64,000 bases of DNA, from the NCBI RefSeq assembly GCF_016807185.1, contig NZ_JAEVYN010000001.1, positions 682,001 to 746,000 on the forward strand, given 5' to 3'. Below the pieces are notes generated by a model. That model was not told the origin of the DNA. It was given only the letters and a program-made list of their open reading frames with translations, and searched no databases. The first letter of the stretch is position 1, and every line of letters begins with the position of its first letter. Source of the DNA: Leptolyngbya sp. Cla-17. Lineage in GTDB: Bacteria > Cyanobacteriota > Cyanobacteriia > Leptolyngbyales > Leptolyngbyaceae. A program made the translations under genes and the position numbers. Shown here in pieces: positions 23,660-32,896 of this stretch.

Positions 23660-24856
23660 CTACCTCCCTACGTTGATTTCGCCCGACAGAACGGGGTGGG
23701 TTGCCCCGGTGACGGCGGGCAGGTTGCCGGGAATTTGGTGTAAGCGCCAGTATGCCAAAACAGCAAAGGCGATCGCTTCCTTGAAGTCGGCATCTACGCC
23801 CATATCATCGGTTGTTAGGACGGGAATTGGGTCAATTCGGGCTTGAATTCGCCGCTTGAGGTACTGGTTTTTGCTGCCGCCGCCACAGAGCAAGACACGA
23901 TCGGGTTGGTTAGGTAAAAAAGTTTGGTAGCTGTGGGCAATGGAAGCGGCAGTCAATTCAGTTAAAGTTGCCAAAATATCCGCCGCCTCAACCATGCCGT
24001 CCGTTCGACAATCGACAAGACGTTGATTCAAGTATTCAACCCCAAACAATTCTCGCCCGGTTGATTTAGGCGGTGGCTGGTGGAAAAAAGGATGCTGAAG
24101 CCATTGGTCTACCAGCGAGTGGTTAGCCTGTCCAGATGCCGCCCAGTCGCCATTATGATCGTAGGTTTTAGTTGCCTGACTTAGATGCTGCACTGCTAAA
24201 TCAAGCAAGCTGTTGCCGGGTCCTGTATCCCAGCCTAAAACTTCTGACTGCCAATCGTTTTGCTGATCAATCGCAGGCAGATAGGTGAGGTTACCAATAC
24301 CACCAATGTTTTGTACACAGCTTGATTGGGATGGTTGCCCAAACAAACAAGCGTCAATTTTAGAAACCATGGGCGCACCTTGTCCACCCACCGCAATATC
24401 TGCTGCCCGGAAATTGCTGATAGTGGTGATGTCTGTGTAATGGGCGATCGCGTCTCCTCGCCCCAGTTGTAAGCTATAGCCAAGGGGATGAGGCGATCGC
24501 GTCTCATCCGCAGTCTGCACTCTGTACCTCGAACTCTGCCCCTGCACCGCTGGCCGATGAAATACGGTTTGCCCATGGGAGCCAATCAGCTCTGCGGCAG
24601 GGTGCCCAGTTTGAATGGTGAGGGCGGCTTGGGCAAAGTGGTAAGCGATCGCGTCATCTAGCGCTGCCAGGTCGGCGATCGACAATGCTGCACCTGCACA
24701 CACCGCTAAGATTTGTTCCCGTAGAGCAGTTGGATAGGCAATGGTTTCGCCTGCTATCAGCGTTACTCGCAAATCTGTGGTGGAGCCGGAAATTTCAACC
24801 AGCGCTGCATCAATCCCATCCACCGAAGTGCCACTGATTAAACCGATTACAAGCAT
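23660..24856 (-). CDS. anmK: Anhydro-N-acetylmuramic acid kinase
   Basis: A 398-residue sugar kinase of the AnmK family, starting MLVIGLISGTSVDGIDAALV (the family ATP/substrate motif), with GSHGQTVFHRP, NFRAADIAVGGQGAP, NIGGIGNLTYLP, GWDTGPGNSLLD and VLLCGGGSKNQYL. AnmK phosphorylates and opens 1,6-anhydro-MurNAc released from peptidoglycan, recycling it to MurNAc-6-P. Residues about 103-122 (SSRYRVQTADETRSPHP) are encoded by a heptamer repeat inserted in frame between the HRPAV and GYSLQLG motifs; homologues have a short loop there. The rest of the protein is intact. Confidence 0.92.
   Translation of the reverse strand: MLVIGLISGTSVDGIDAALVEISGSTTDLRVTLIAGETIAYPTALREQILAVCAGAALSIADLAALDDAIAYHFAQAALTIQTGHPAAELIGSHGQTVFHRPAVQGQSSRYRVQTADETRSPHPLGYSLQLGRGDAIAHYTDITTISNFRAADIAVGGQGAPMVSKIDACLFGQPSQSSCVQNIGGIGNLTYLPAIDQQNDWQSEVLGWDTGPGNSLLDLAVQHLSQATKTYDHNGDWAASGQANHSLVDQWLQHPFFHQPPPKSTGRELFGVEYLNQRLVDCRTDGMVEAADILATLTELTAASIAHSYQTFLPNQPDRVLLCGGGSKNQYLKRRIQARIDPIPVLTTDDMGVDADFKEAIAFAVLAYWRLHQIPGNLPAVTGATHPVLSGEINVGR
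24490..24550 (-). repeat. Heptamer repeat in frame inside anmK
   Basis: Degenerate 7-bp units (GCAGTCT, GCACTCT, GTACCTC, GAACTCT, GCCCCTG on the plus strand) encode about 20 residues of a surface loop. The reading frame is preserved on both sides. Confidence 0.6.
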
Positions 24857-24865
24857 AAGAAGACG

Positions 24866-27800
24866 CTAAGAGCTAGAAATTAGACTACTCTGGGGAAATG
24901 TGACCATAAAGGTAGTTTGGTCGGTGTTGCTTTCTACTTGGAGGTCAGCGCCAATATGGGCGACAAGCTGTTTCACTAGCGCCAATCCCAAACCTATCCC
25001 ACTATAGCGCCACGGGTCGTTGCGAGGAACGCGGTAAAATCTGTCAAAAATACGGGGTAATTCATCAGCGGGAATGGTTCCGGTATTCCGAACCCCCAAG
25101 CACAGCCCCTTGCTCGTCAAATGAGCAAATACACCGATGGTTCCTCCAGTGGCAGTGTATTTGCAAGCGTTGTCGAGCAATTCTGATAAAACGCGCCCTA
25201 AACAAGATAAATCGGTAATAAAGCAGGGTAAATTTTTAGGGATATCTATTTCAAGGATTTGCTCCTGAGTGTTTATTCTTTCGTAGAATGGCTCTATGGC
25301 GTGATTAATCCAGATTTGCGGGGTAACGGTCGATAGAACCAAAGGCTCTGTATCAGCATTTAAACGCGACAGGTTAAGCAAGTCATCGATTAGATTGATT
25401 TCTCGCTGACATTCAGTTTGCAAAATTTGAAAGTAGCGGCTGACACTGCTGGTTGCATCGTTAAGTATTCCCAATGGATCGAGAGCAATTTTTACCATTT
25501 GAACTGCCATCTTAATGCTGGACATGGGAGTTCGCAGTTCATGAGAGATGGTACTGAGAAAATCATCTTTCAAATAATTGAGATGTTCTAGCTCATGTAC
25601 TTGAGCTTGGGCGGCTTGGTAGAGCCGAGATTGACGTAAGGCGATCGCGCATTGATTCGCTACAAGCTGCACCAAGCGAATTTCTACCTCACTAAATACT
25701 GTTTGGCTAGGTCGAAACAACCACAAGTCTCCAAGCACCCCTTGATCGTCAAATATGGGGCACGCCAAAATGCTTTGCCGTCCTACACCAGGTCTTACCG
25801 AATTCTCGGCGCTAAAGCAAAACTGAATGCACTGTTGTCGAAAAAGCTGCTGGTAGAAGTCGTCGCTGCACTGGTCTGCCATGGCAAACGTTTGCCCTTG
25901 TGCCGGAGGGAGCGAAACGAGATATTCATGCGTAACGGTAAATGTCGTGAGGGTTGAGTTGTACAGTCCAGCACTACAGCACTTAACCTTTAATCCTTGC
26001 CCCAAAGCTTCTACAGCGGTTTGCAAAATTTGGTTTTCGTCTAACGAATCGCGCACTTGATCGGTGATGCATTTAAGCAAGGATTCAAAGCTCAACGCCC
26101 GCTGGAGAGCGGTGGTGCGTTCTAGCACCTGACTTTCTAGCGCAAAGTTGAGCCGTTGCACTTCGGTGTATAGCTCTGATTGTTGAATGGCGATCGCTAG
26201 CTGGTCGGCAACCGTAGAGATTAATTCAACCTGCCAATCTTGCCAGATGAAAGCAGGGTCATGATTGACCAGTTGAATAGTGCCCCAAAGGCGATCACCA
26301 ATCTGGATTGGCACTGCTAACCAGGCTCCTAAAAAGGTTTCTGCTGTTTGATTCAGTGGATTCTCTAACCGGGTGGCATTATCCAGTCGCACTATTTCAA
26401 ACTGCTTGAGCAGAGCCATATGAGAAGTGTTGATATCAGACATTTCTGACCCAACAGTATGCTGAGAGCGTTCGAGATCATGGCAATGAGAGGCTAAACA
26501 GACCCAACTATTCTGAATCTCCAAATATTGGAAAACATCAGCTTGATCAACCTGAACCAGGGAACCGATTTCAAACACTGCTGCATTAAAAATAGTCTGA
26601 AGATCAAGGGAGTTGCGAACGGTTTGAATTAGTTTGCAAAGCGCCTGTTCTCGCTGAGCTTGTAGCTGGGTTTGCTGATAAAGCTGACTTTGTTGGAGGG
26701 CAATCGACAAACTGGTGGCAAGCCGTTTGAGAAAACTCACTTCCCAGTCTTGCCATTGCCGAGGAGCAGAGCATTGCTGCACCACGAGCAATCCCCAGAG
26801 AGCCTCTCCTTGAAGGATAGGAATCGCTAAATTCGCTTTGACTTGAAATTGCTCCAGTAGCTCTACGTGGCATGGCTCCCACCCAGCCGTATCAATGTTT
26901 TCAATTCTGCTGACTGCGCCACGGGCAAATGGCAGCAGACATTTTTCAGTGGCAAGATAAGGATCAAGGATTTCACGCCCTGCCATAGAAACCCAGCCTG
27001 GTGTAAGGGCTTCTACAATGACGAAACCGCTCCAGTTGGTTTCAAAACGGTAAATTACTACTCGATCGGTTTGCAAAAGCTGATGAATTTCGTTTACAGC
27101 GGTATCGAGAATGTCATTGAGGTTCAGCGATTGACGAATGCGTTCAGCGATCGCCCCTAATAACTGTTCTCGTTCTGCTTGCAGCCGCAGGTTTTGTGCT
27201 GCCTGATGACGTTGGGTAATGTCTTGAAACACCAGCACCCCGCCGGTAATTTTACCGCTGCTGTTGCGAATAGGTGTTGCCGAGTCACCCACTCTGCGGT
27301 CTAATCCGTCTTTTGTTCGCAAAAGACATTGCTCCGGCATATTCACCTGCATTCCTGCCTGCATTGCTTGCATCACAGGATTTTCTATCTGCTCGTGCGT
27401 GTCTGCATGAATCAAGTTGAGGATTTGGCTGACTGATGATCCTAAGGCATCGGTTAGTTGCCAGCCTGTAAGTCTTTCGGCAACTGGGTTCATAAAGGTG
27501 ATTAAACCTGCTTGATCAGTGGCGATCGCACCGTCTCCAATACTGGTCAAGGTGGTTGTTAATCGTTGGTTTGCTTGCTCTAGCTGTTTTTCTAAACAAT
27601 GTCGTTGCAGAGCAACATTGATCGCCACCTGAAGCTGTAACTGATTAAAGGGCTTGACGAGATAGCCAAAAGCGGAAGTCGAGGTTGCTCGTTTTAGAAT
27701 TTCATCTTCAGTAGCTGCACTGATGTAAATAATTGGAATTTGAAATTGTCGGTAAATGCGATCGGCTGCGGTGATTCCATCAATCTCTCCAGATAAATGA

Positions 27801-27961
27801 ATATCCATCAAAACTAGATCGGGATGAGTTTCCGATGCTAATTGAATAGATTGCAATCCATCTCCTACAATCGAGGCAACCTGGTGTTCTAACTGCACTA
27901 AGAAGTGGCAAATCATTTGAGCCGTAGTGGATTCATCTTCAACAACTAAGATTTTCGCCAT
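24866..27961 (-). CDS. Sensor histidine kinase with N-terminal receiver, PAS and multiple GAF domains
   Basis: The order is receiver (1-120; KILVVEDES, phosphoacceptor in LVLMDIHLSGEIDG, LVKPFNQ), PAS (about 140-255; GDGAIATDQAGLITFMNPVA), three GAF domains (about 275-430, 450-600, 640-790), HisKA (FLSTISHELRTPMSSIKM, His near 815) and HATPase (LLDNACKYT, DRFYR, GIGLGLALVKQL). The first GAF resembles those of cyanobacterial multi-GAF kinases but lacks an obvious bilin-binding Cys-His pair, so ligand type is unknown. The start at 27961 (MAKILVVEDES) is preferred over an ATG 13 codons upstream. It follows divergent intergenic space and ends 9 bp before anmK. Confidence 0.9.
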   Translation of the reverse strand: MAKILVVEDESTTAQMICHFLVQLEHQVASIVGDGLQSIQLASETHPDLVLMDIHLSGEIDGITAADRIYRQFQIPIIYISAATEDEILKRATSTSAFGYLVKPFNQLQLQVAINVALQRHCLEKQLEQANQRLTTTLTSIGDGAIATDQAGLITFMNPVAERLTGWQLTDALGSSVSQILNLIHADTHEQIENPVMQAMQAGMQVNMPEQCLLRTKDGLDRRVGDSATPIRNSSGKITGGVLVFQDITQRHQAAQNLRLQAEREQLLGAIAERIRQSLNLNDILDTAVNEIHQLLQTDRVVIYRFETNWSGFVIVEALTPGWVSMAGREILDPYLATEKCLLPFARGAVSRIENIDTAGWEPCHVELLEQFQVKANLAIPILQGEALWGLLVVQQCSAPRQWQDWEVSFLKRLATSLSIALQQSQLYQQTQLQAQREQALCKLIQTVRNSLDLQTIFNAAVFEIGSLVQVDQADVFQYLEIQNSWVCLASHCHDLERSQHTVGSEMSDINTSHMALLKQFEIVRLDNATRLENPLNQTAETFLGAWLAVPIQIGDRLWGTIQLVNHDPAFIWQDWQVELISTVADQLAIAIQQSELYTEVQRLNFALESQVLERTTALQRALSFESLLKCITDQVRDSLDENQILQTAVEALGQGLKVKCCSAGLYNSTLTTFTVTHEYLVSLPPAQGQTFAMADQCSDDFYQQLFRQQCIQFCFSAENSVRPGVGRQSILACPIFDDQGVLGDLWLFRPSQTVFSEVEIRLVQLVANQCAIALRQSRLYQAAQAQVHELEHLNYLKDDFLSTISHELRTPMSSIKMAVQMVKIALDPLGILNDATSSVSRYFQILQTECQREINLIDDLLNLSRLNADTEPLVLSTVTPQIWINHAIEPFYERINTQEQILEIDIPKNLPCFITDLSCLGRVLSELLDNACKYTATGGTIGVFAHLTSKGLCLGVRNTGTIPADELPRIFDRFYRVPRNDPWRYSGIGLGLALVKQLVAHIGADLQVESNTDQTTFMVTFPQSSLISSS

Positions 27962-28000
27962 AAGGAAGTGCAACGTCTTGCTGAACTGAACCAGTACCAA

Positions 28001-28318
28001 GAAATTACTATTTTGTCAGGAATCTGAAAAATGACTAGAGAGAAAACTTGGATCTTTTAGAGATCGCTTGACGCGATCGCATAACATAGTCATCTCTTGT
28101 CCCCTATCGGTTCACAGGACACTAGATGAAACATGAGTTTCCATTGTTAATTTTTCACTATTTCTCCAAGCCTCTTTAATTAGATGTGCTTGAGAAAGTA
28201 AGGCTATATCAGGCAGAAATCGGACTCTCACGGAAAGATCAATTGCAGTGTTCAGATGCCGCCATGAAATCAAAGCGCTATCATAAAATCTATTGATAAA
28301 ACTTGTAACAAATTATCA
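28001..28318. other. Divergent intergenic region
   Basis: About 320 bases between the multi-GAF kinase and the BT1 transporter, holding both upstream regions. Two GCGATCGC-type octamers lie near 28065-28080. I see no gene or RNA. Confidence 0.5.
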
Positions 28319-29767
28319 ATGATTGTTTCTCATTCCAATTTTTCAAAACTCAAAGCTTTAGTGACAGAAAAGGTTTTCTTTGGTCACGAGCCTACTCCTG
28401 AACTGATCGCTATCCTGTTGGTTTACTTCGTGCAGGGCATTCTCGGCTTAGCACGATTAGCAGTTAGCTTTTTTCTCAAAGATGATTTGGGTCTGGGTCC
28501 GGTCGAGGTATCTGCCTTGGTTGGGGTCGCTGCCCTACCTTGGATGGTCAAGCCACTGTTTGGCTTCATCTCAGATGGACTGCCGATTTTTGGCTATCGT
28601 CGGCGCCCTTATCTAATTCTGTCTGGACTTTTAGGAACGTTAGCCTGGGTAGCAATGGCAACGGTTGTGAACACCCCCCTTGCTGCAACTTTGGCGATCG
28701 CTGCCAGTTCTCTATCAGTCGCCTTTAGCGATGTGATTGTTGATTCCCTCGTTGTCGAACGGGCGCGCAAAGAATCCATTGGCAAAGCAGGATCTTTGCA
28801 ATCGCTCTCTTGGGGAGCTGCTGCTGCTGGTGGCTTGATGACTGCCTATTTGAGTGGTTATTTGTTAGAGCATTTCACCACTCGCACCGTTTTTGCTGTC
28901 ACGGCTGTTTTTCCTTTAATCGTCTCCTGTGTCGCCTGGATTATTAGTGAAACTCCGGTTACAGAGCGAATGGATTGGACGGCTGTCAAGCATCAGCTTC
29001 AACAGTTGCGGCAGGCATTGGGTCAAAAATCCATTTGGATGCCCACTGCATTTCTGTTTATTTGGCAAGCAATGCCCACCGCGGAATCTGCTTTTTTCTT
29101 CTTCACCACCAACGAACTCAAATTTGCACCAGAGTTTTTGGGGCGTGTGCGATTGGTAACTAGCTTGGCTTCGTTGATTGGAGTATGGATCTTTCAACGC
29201 TTTCTAAAAAATGTTCCATTCCGCACGATTTTTGGCTGGTCAACGGTGATTTCAGCCGCCCTAGGAATGACAACTCTGCTGCTCGTGACTCACGCTAACC
29301 GCAGTTTGGGTATCAGCGACCAGTGGTTTAGCCTGGGAGACAACCTGATTCTGACAGTCATGGGGCAAATTGCTTTCATGCCCGTTCTGGTTCTTGCTGC
29401 ACGGCTTTGCCCGCCAGGTGTAGAAGCTACTTTGTTCGCATTGCTGATGTCTGTTGTGAATCTGGCAGGGTTAGTCTCATATGAATCTGGCGCATTTTTG
29501 ATGCACAAGCTGGGTATCACTGAGAGCAATTTTACAAATTTGGCGCTCTTGATTGTGATTGCCAATCTCACAAGTCTATTGCCGTTGCCGCTTCTAGGGT
29601 GGCTTCCTTCCAGCGAAGATATGCCTGAAGATTCCTATGATCATCAACCTCCGGCAACGTTGGAACTAGATTCAGGTGCCTCTAAGCATCTCGCTCAACC
29701 TTTTCTGCCTGACATTATGACGGAATTGGTGATTCAGTCCCGCGAACCGGAACCTGTGGAAGAGTAA
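28319..29767 (+). CDS. BT1/FBT-family MFS transporter (folate-biopterin transporter type)
   Basis: A 482-residue membrane protein with about 12 helices and the BT1 signature: YFVQGILGLARLAVSFFLKDDLGLGP, LPWMVKPLFGFISDGLPIFG and RRPYLILSGL after helix 3. VIVDSLVVERAR is the conserved loop of the cyanobacterial/plant plastid clade, whose characterised members import folates. The C-terminal 50 residues are a hydrophilic tail. The oxygenase at 29859 begins 91 bp downstream on the same strand, so coexpression is possible, and a different substrate, such as an apocarotenoid, cannot be ruled out. Confidence 0.88.
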   Translation: MIVSHSNFSKLKALVTEKVFFGHEPTPELIAILLVYFVQGILGLARLAVSFFLKDDLGLGPVEVSALVGVAALPWMVKPLFGFISDGLPIFGYRRRPYLILSGLLGTLAWVAMATVVNTPLAATLAIAASSLSVAFSDVIVDSLVVERARKESIGKAGSLQSLSWGAAAAGGLMTAYLSGYLLEHFTTRTVFAVTAVFPLIVSCVAWIISETPVTERMDWTAVKHQLQQLRQALGQKSIWMPTAFLFIWQAMPTAESAFFFFTTNELKFAPEFLGRVRLVTSLASLIGVWIFQRFLKNVPFRTIFGWSTVISAALGMTTLLLVTHANRSLGISDQWFSLGDNLILTVMGQIAFMPVLVLAARLCPPGVEATLFALLMSVVNLAGLVSYESGAFLMHKLGITESNFTNLALLIVIANLTSLLPLPLLGWLPSSEDMPEDSYDHQPPATLELDSGASKHLAQPFLPDIMTELVIQSREPEPVEE

Positions 29768-29858
29768 ACCAGAGAAGCAGCGAGTGCTACTAAAAAAAGC
29801 TCCTAATCCATCATCTTGATTATCTAGCCCATAATTCTCATTACCTAATTTTTGAAGT

Positions 29859-31376
29859 ATGACCAGTATTGAACTGAATCCATCTGTTTTGGAAAAGTCC
29901 TACCGTCAAGAGGATTGGCAACGGGGCTACAGGTCTTTGGCGCAAGAGTTCGACTACTGGATTGATGACATTGATGGAGAAATTCCAGCCGAACTTCAAG
30001 GGACACTGTTTCGTAATGGTCCAGGGTTGCTGGAGGTGAATGGAGAGCGGATTCACCATCCATTTGATGGGGATGGCATGATTTGCGCGATCGCTTTTCA
30101 AAATGGACGCGCCCACTTTCGCAATCGCTTTGTAAAAACAGCAGGCTATCTGGCAGAACAGGAAGCCGGAAAGATTTTATATCGCGGTGTGTTTGGCACC
30201 AATAAATCCGGTGGATGGCTAGCAAATTTGCTCGATGTGCGCCTGAAAAATATTGCAAATACCAATATTTTGTATTGGGGCGGCAAGCTGCGGGCGCTGT
30301 GGGAAGCGGCTGAACCTCATGCTCTCGATCCTCGCACGCTCGATACCTTGGGCTTAGACAATTTAGAAGGCGTGTTGAAACCGGGAGATGCTTTTGCCGC
30401 TCATCCCCGTATTGATCCTGATTGTGCACATGATGGCGATGCTTGCCTGGTGAACTTTTCGATCAAGCCCGGTTTGTCTTCCACCATTACCCTGTATGAA
30501 TTTGGAACCAATGGCAAACTGCTCCGGAAGTATGCTCACGCTACTCCTGGTTTTGCGTTTATTCACGACTTTGCCATTACTCCCCACTACTGCATCCTTT
30601 TTCAAAATCCTGTTACCTTCAATCCTCTAAACTTTTTGGCAGGAGTGCGTTCAGCTGCCGAATGCATTCAGTTTCATCCAAATAAACCGACTAAGATTGT
30701 GGTAATTCCGCGGAAAAATTCAGGAAGTCAGGAAACTGCTCAACAAATAGCTTTACCTACATCGCGCACGTTTGAAACTCTATCTGGCTTTGTTTTTCAT
30801 CATGCTAATGCCTTTGAGCAGGGTGACGAGGTGGTGATTGATTCAGTGTGCTACGAAGATTTACCTGCGGTTGAGCCAGGAGGCGATTTTCGCCAAACAA
30901 ATTTCGACGCGATCGCGCCAGGGCAGTTGTGGCGTTTCCAAGTGAATTTGCAAACTGGAACCGTTGATCGCCAATTATTAGAAGGGCGCTGCTGTGAGTT
31001 TCCAGTGGTACATCCAGCAAAAGTGGGGCGATCCTATCGCTATGCTTATTTGGCTGCGGGCTATGCGCCCACAGGAAATGCACCGCTTCAAACTGTGGTG
31101 AAGGTAGACACACAATCCAGCAATCGTGCCCTTTGGAGTGCTGCACCTTGGGGTTATGTAGGGGAACCGATTTTTGTTCCGAGGAATCAATCCAACCAGC
31201 CAACTAATGCTGAAGATGATGGTTGGGTGCTAGTGATGACGTTTGATGCGAGTCGCGATCGCTCTGATCTAGTGATTCTTGATGCTCATAACCTCAGCGA
31301 AGTTGCCCGTCTGCATCTAAAGCACCATGTTCCCTACGGACTCCACGGCAGTTTCACTTCTGAATGCTTTATGTAG
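29859..31376 (+). CDS. Carotenoid cleavage dioxygenase (RPE65/CCD family), second paralogue
   Basis: A 505-residue family member with histidine ligands His182 (AHPRIDP), His236 (IHDFAI), His314/315 (FHHANAFEQ) and His496 (LHGSF), plus GTLFRNGPGLLEVNGERI and HPFDGDGMICAIAF. It is nearer to the longer cyanobacterial/plant CCD-type enzymes than to the ACO at 19.6 kb: it has FHHANAF rather than WHFGNGYQ. Cleavage of full-length carotenoids at 9,10/9',10' or a related position is likely but the site cannot be read from sequence. It converges with the glycosyltransferase cluster, 8 bp between stops. Confidence 0.9.
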   Translation: MTSIELNPSVLEKSYRQEDWQRGYRSLAQEFDYWIDDIDGEIPAELQGTLFRNGPGLLEVNGERIHHPFDGDGMICAIAFQNGRAHFRNRFVKTAGYLAEQEAGKILYRGVFGTNKSGGWLANLLDVRLKNIANTNILYWGGKLRALWEAAEPHALDPRTLDTLGLDNLEGVLKPGDAFAAHPRIDPDCAHDGDACLVNFSIKPGLSSTITLYEFGTNGKLLRKYAHATPGFAFIHDFAITPHYCILFQNPVTFNPLNFLAGVRSAAECIQFHPNKPTKIVVIPRKNSGSQETAQQIALPTSRTFETLSGFVFHHANAFEQGDEVVIDSVCYEDLPAVEPGGDFRQTNFDAIAPGQLWRFQVNLQTGTVDRQLLEGRCCEFPVVHPAKVGRSYRYAYLAAGYAPTGNAPLQTVVKVDTQSSNRALWSAAPWGYVGEPIFVPRNQSNQPTNAEDDGWVLVMTFDASRDRSDLVILDAHNLSEVARLHLKHHVPYGLHGSFTSECFM

Positions 31377-31384
31377 GCTGCTCA

Positions 31385-32833
31385 TCATGCTAGCGTTCTG
31401 ACTCGATGAACAGTATCCGCATAAATTTCGAGCATCGTATCTATCTTTTTCTCCCAGTTAAAGTGATTAAAAACTTTGCGTCGTCCGCTTCTACCCATTT
31501 TTTCGCGTAGCGTGGGAGATTGGGCTAGTTTTAGCATAGCAGCAGCTAGCTCGTGAACAAATTCCTCGTGAGAGTTAGGGCTAACCAGAATGCCGCAGGA
31601 TTCATCTACATAGTCGATGGGTCCGCCCCACTTTGTTGCAATCACGGGCAAACCGGTTGCCATCGCTTCCAAAACCACAGCGCCGCCGCATTCAAACAGA
31701 CTAGGAAGCACCAAGATATCGGCGACTTGTAAATGCTGAGCGCATTCACGTTGGGCGAGCCAACCCGAAAATTCCACAGCAGGTAGATGAGATCCGTGCA
31801 GAGAACTAGACCGTTCATCATTCAGGCCTAGTTCAACCACAAGTTGAGCCAACGAAGGTTGAGCGGGACCGTTTCCAATGATTTCTAGGGTCGCTGGCAG
31901 ATGCTCAAGCACTTGTTTAAAGGCAGGCAATAGTAAATCAAGGCCTTTCCATCCCACCAATCTTCCGACAAAGATAAATTTTATCGGTTGTGGTTCGCGC
32001 TCTGGGTTGCCAGATTTATTTGAATTTGGAGTAGCTGCATTCAACTTAGCCAACTGAGGTGAAAATTTTGATCGCCACAGCAAAACATCAACACCGTTTT
32101 CGACCAGTTCAACCACTTTTCCCTTAATTCCAGCAGGTAAAGCTTCACGGGTTCGGTGATTTGCGACTAGTAGAGTTGCCGCCAGTTTTTTGCCTGGAAT
32201 TAGCGTGTTGATAAAATTTGCTAATAGACGACCAATAGAGACGGCAAAAGTCACGGCTCGCCCTTCTTTATGCCGAAAAGCAGGCGGAAAAGTCATGCCA
32301 CCATTCATCGGACCGATAACTACGGGCGCACCTATGCCAAAGATCAAAGAAGGAATTTTAGGAGAGACATAAATAGGTTGGTGAACCACATCAACCTGCT
32401 TATTTCGGACTAATTTCTTAATCAGACGACGCTGATAGAGCTGCGTTAGCATCGTCATTGCAAATCCAAAAGTAATTTCAGAAATCTTTCGAGGAAGATA
32501 TTTTCCTGCGGATGAAAGTAGCCGATGCCAACGAGTATCGGGCACAAAGTAAATGCGATCGCAATCGTCTGGAAAATAAGTTAATAATTCCTCACGAGTA
32601 CGTTCGTGAACCACTAGCCAAGCCTCAACCTTGCGCTGTCGCAATTCGCGAAAATAATGAACTGGCAGAGCAGCCTCACCGCCAAATTCCATAGAAGCAT
32701 GTTCTGCAACAATTAATATCCGCAATTCTTGAGAATCAGGATAAGAGTGGTCAGCTGATACAGCTTTATTTGATAGTTGACGCTGATTGCTCGATGAGCC
32801 TTTTGCTTGAGAAGCAGACGGTGGTTGAAACAT
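31385..32833 (-). CDS. GT4-family glycosyltransferase
   Basis: A GT-B retaining glycosyltransferase of 482 residues. The N-terminal acceptor domain has the Gly-rich FGGEAALPVHYF and VGPMNGGMTF; the C-terminal nucleotide-sugar domain has KFIFVGRLVGWKGLDLLLPAFK and the E-x7-E motif LFECGGAVVLEAMATGLPVIATKWGG. The first 25 residues are low complexity. It is the last of three minus-strand glycosyltransferase genes (35740 to 31385) and most likely acts on a lipid-linked glycan or glycolipid built by them. Confidence 0.88.
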   Translation of the reverse strand: MFQPPSASQAKGSSSNQRQLSNKAVSADHSYPDSQELRILIVAEHASMEFGGEAALPVHYFRELRQRKVEAWLVVHERTREELLTYFPDDCDRIYFVPDTRWHRLLSSAGKYLPRKISEITFGFAMTMLTQLYQRRLIKKLVRNKQVDVVHQPIYVSPKIPSLIFGIGAPVVIGPMNGGMTFPPAFRHKEGRAVTFAVSIGRLLANFINTLIPGKKLAATLLVANHRTREALPAGIKGKVVELVENGVDVLLWRSKFSPQLAKLNAATPNSNKSGNPEREPQPIKFIFVGRLVGWKGLDLLLPAFKQVLEHLPATLEIIGNGPAQPSLAQLVVELGLNDERSSSLHGSHLPAVEFSGWLAQRECAQHLQVADILVLPSLFECGGAVVLEAMATGLPVIATKWGGPIDYVDESCGILVSPNSHEEFVHELAAAMLKLAQSPTLREKMGRSGRRKVFNHFNWEKKIDTMLEIYADTVHRVRTLA

Positions 32834-32896
32834 GAGGTTCCTAACAGGTTAAATTCACTACGACTAGAATTTTTCAGCCCTAAATTCGCGATAGGG

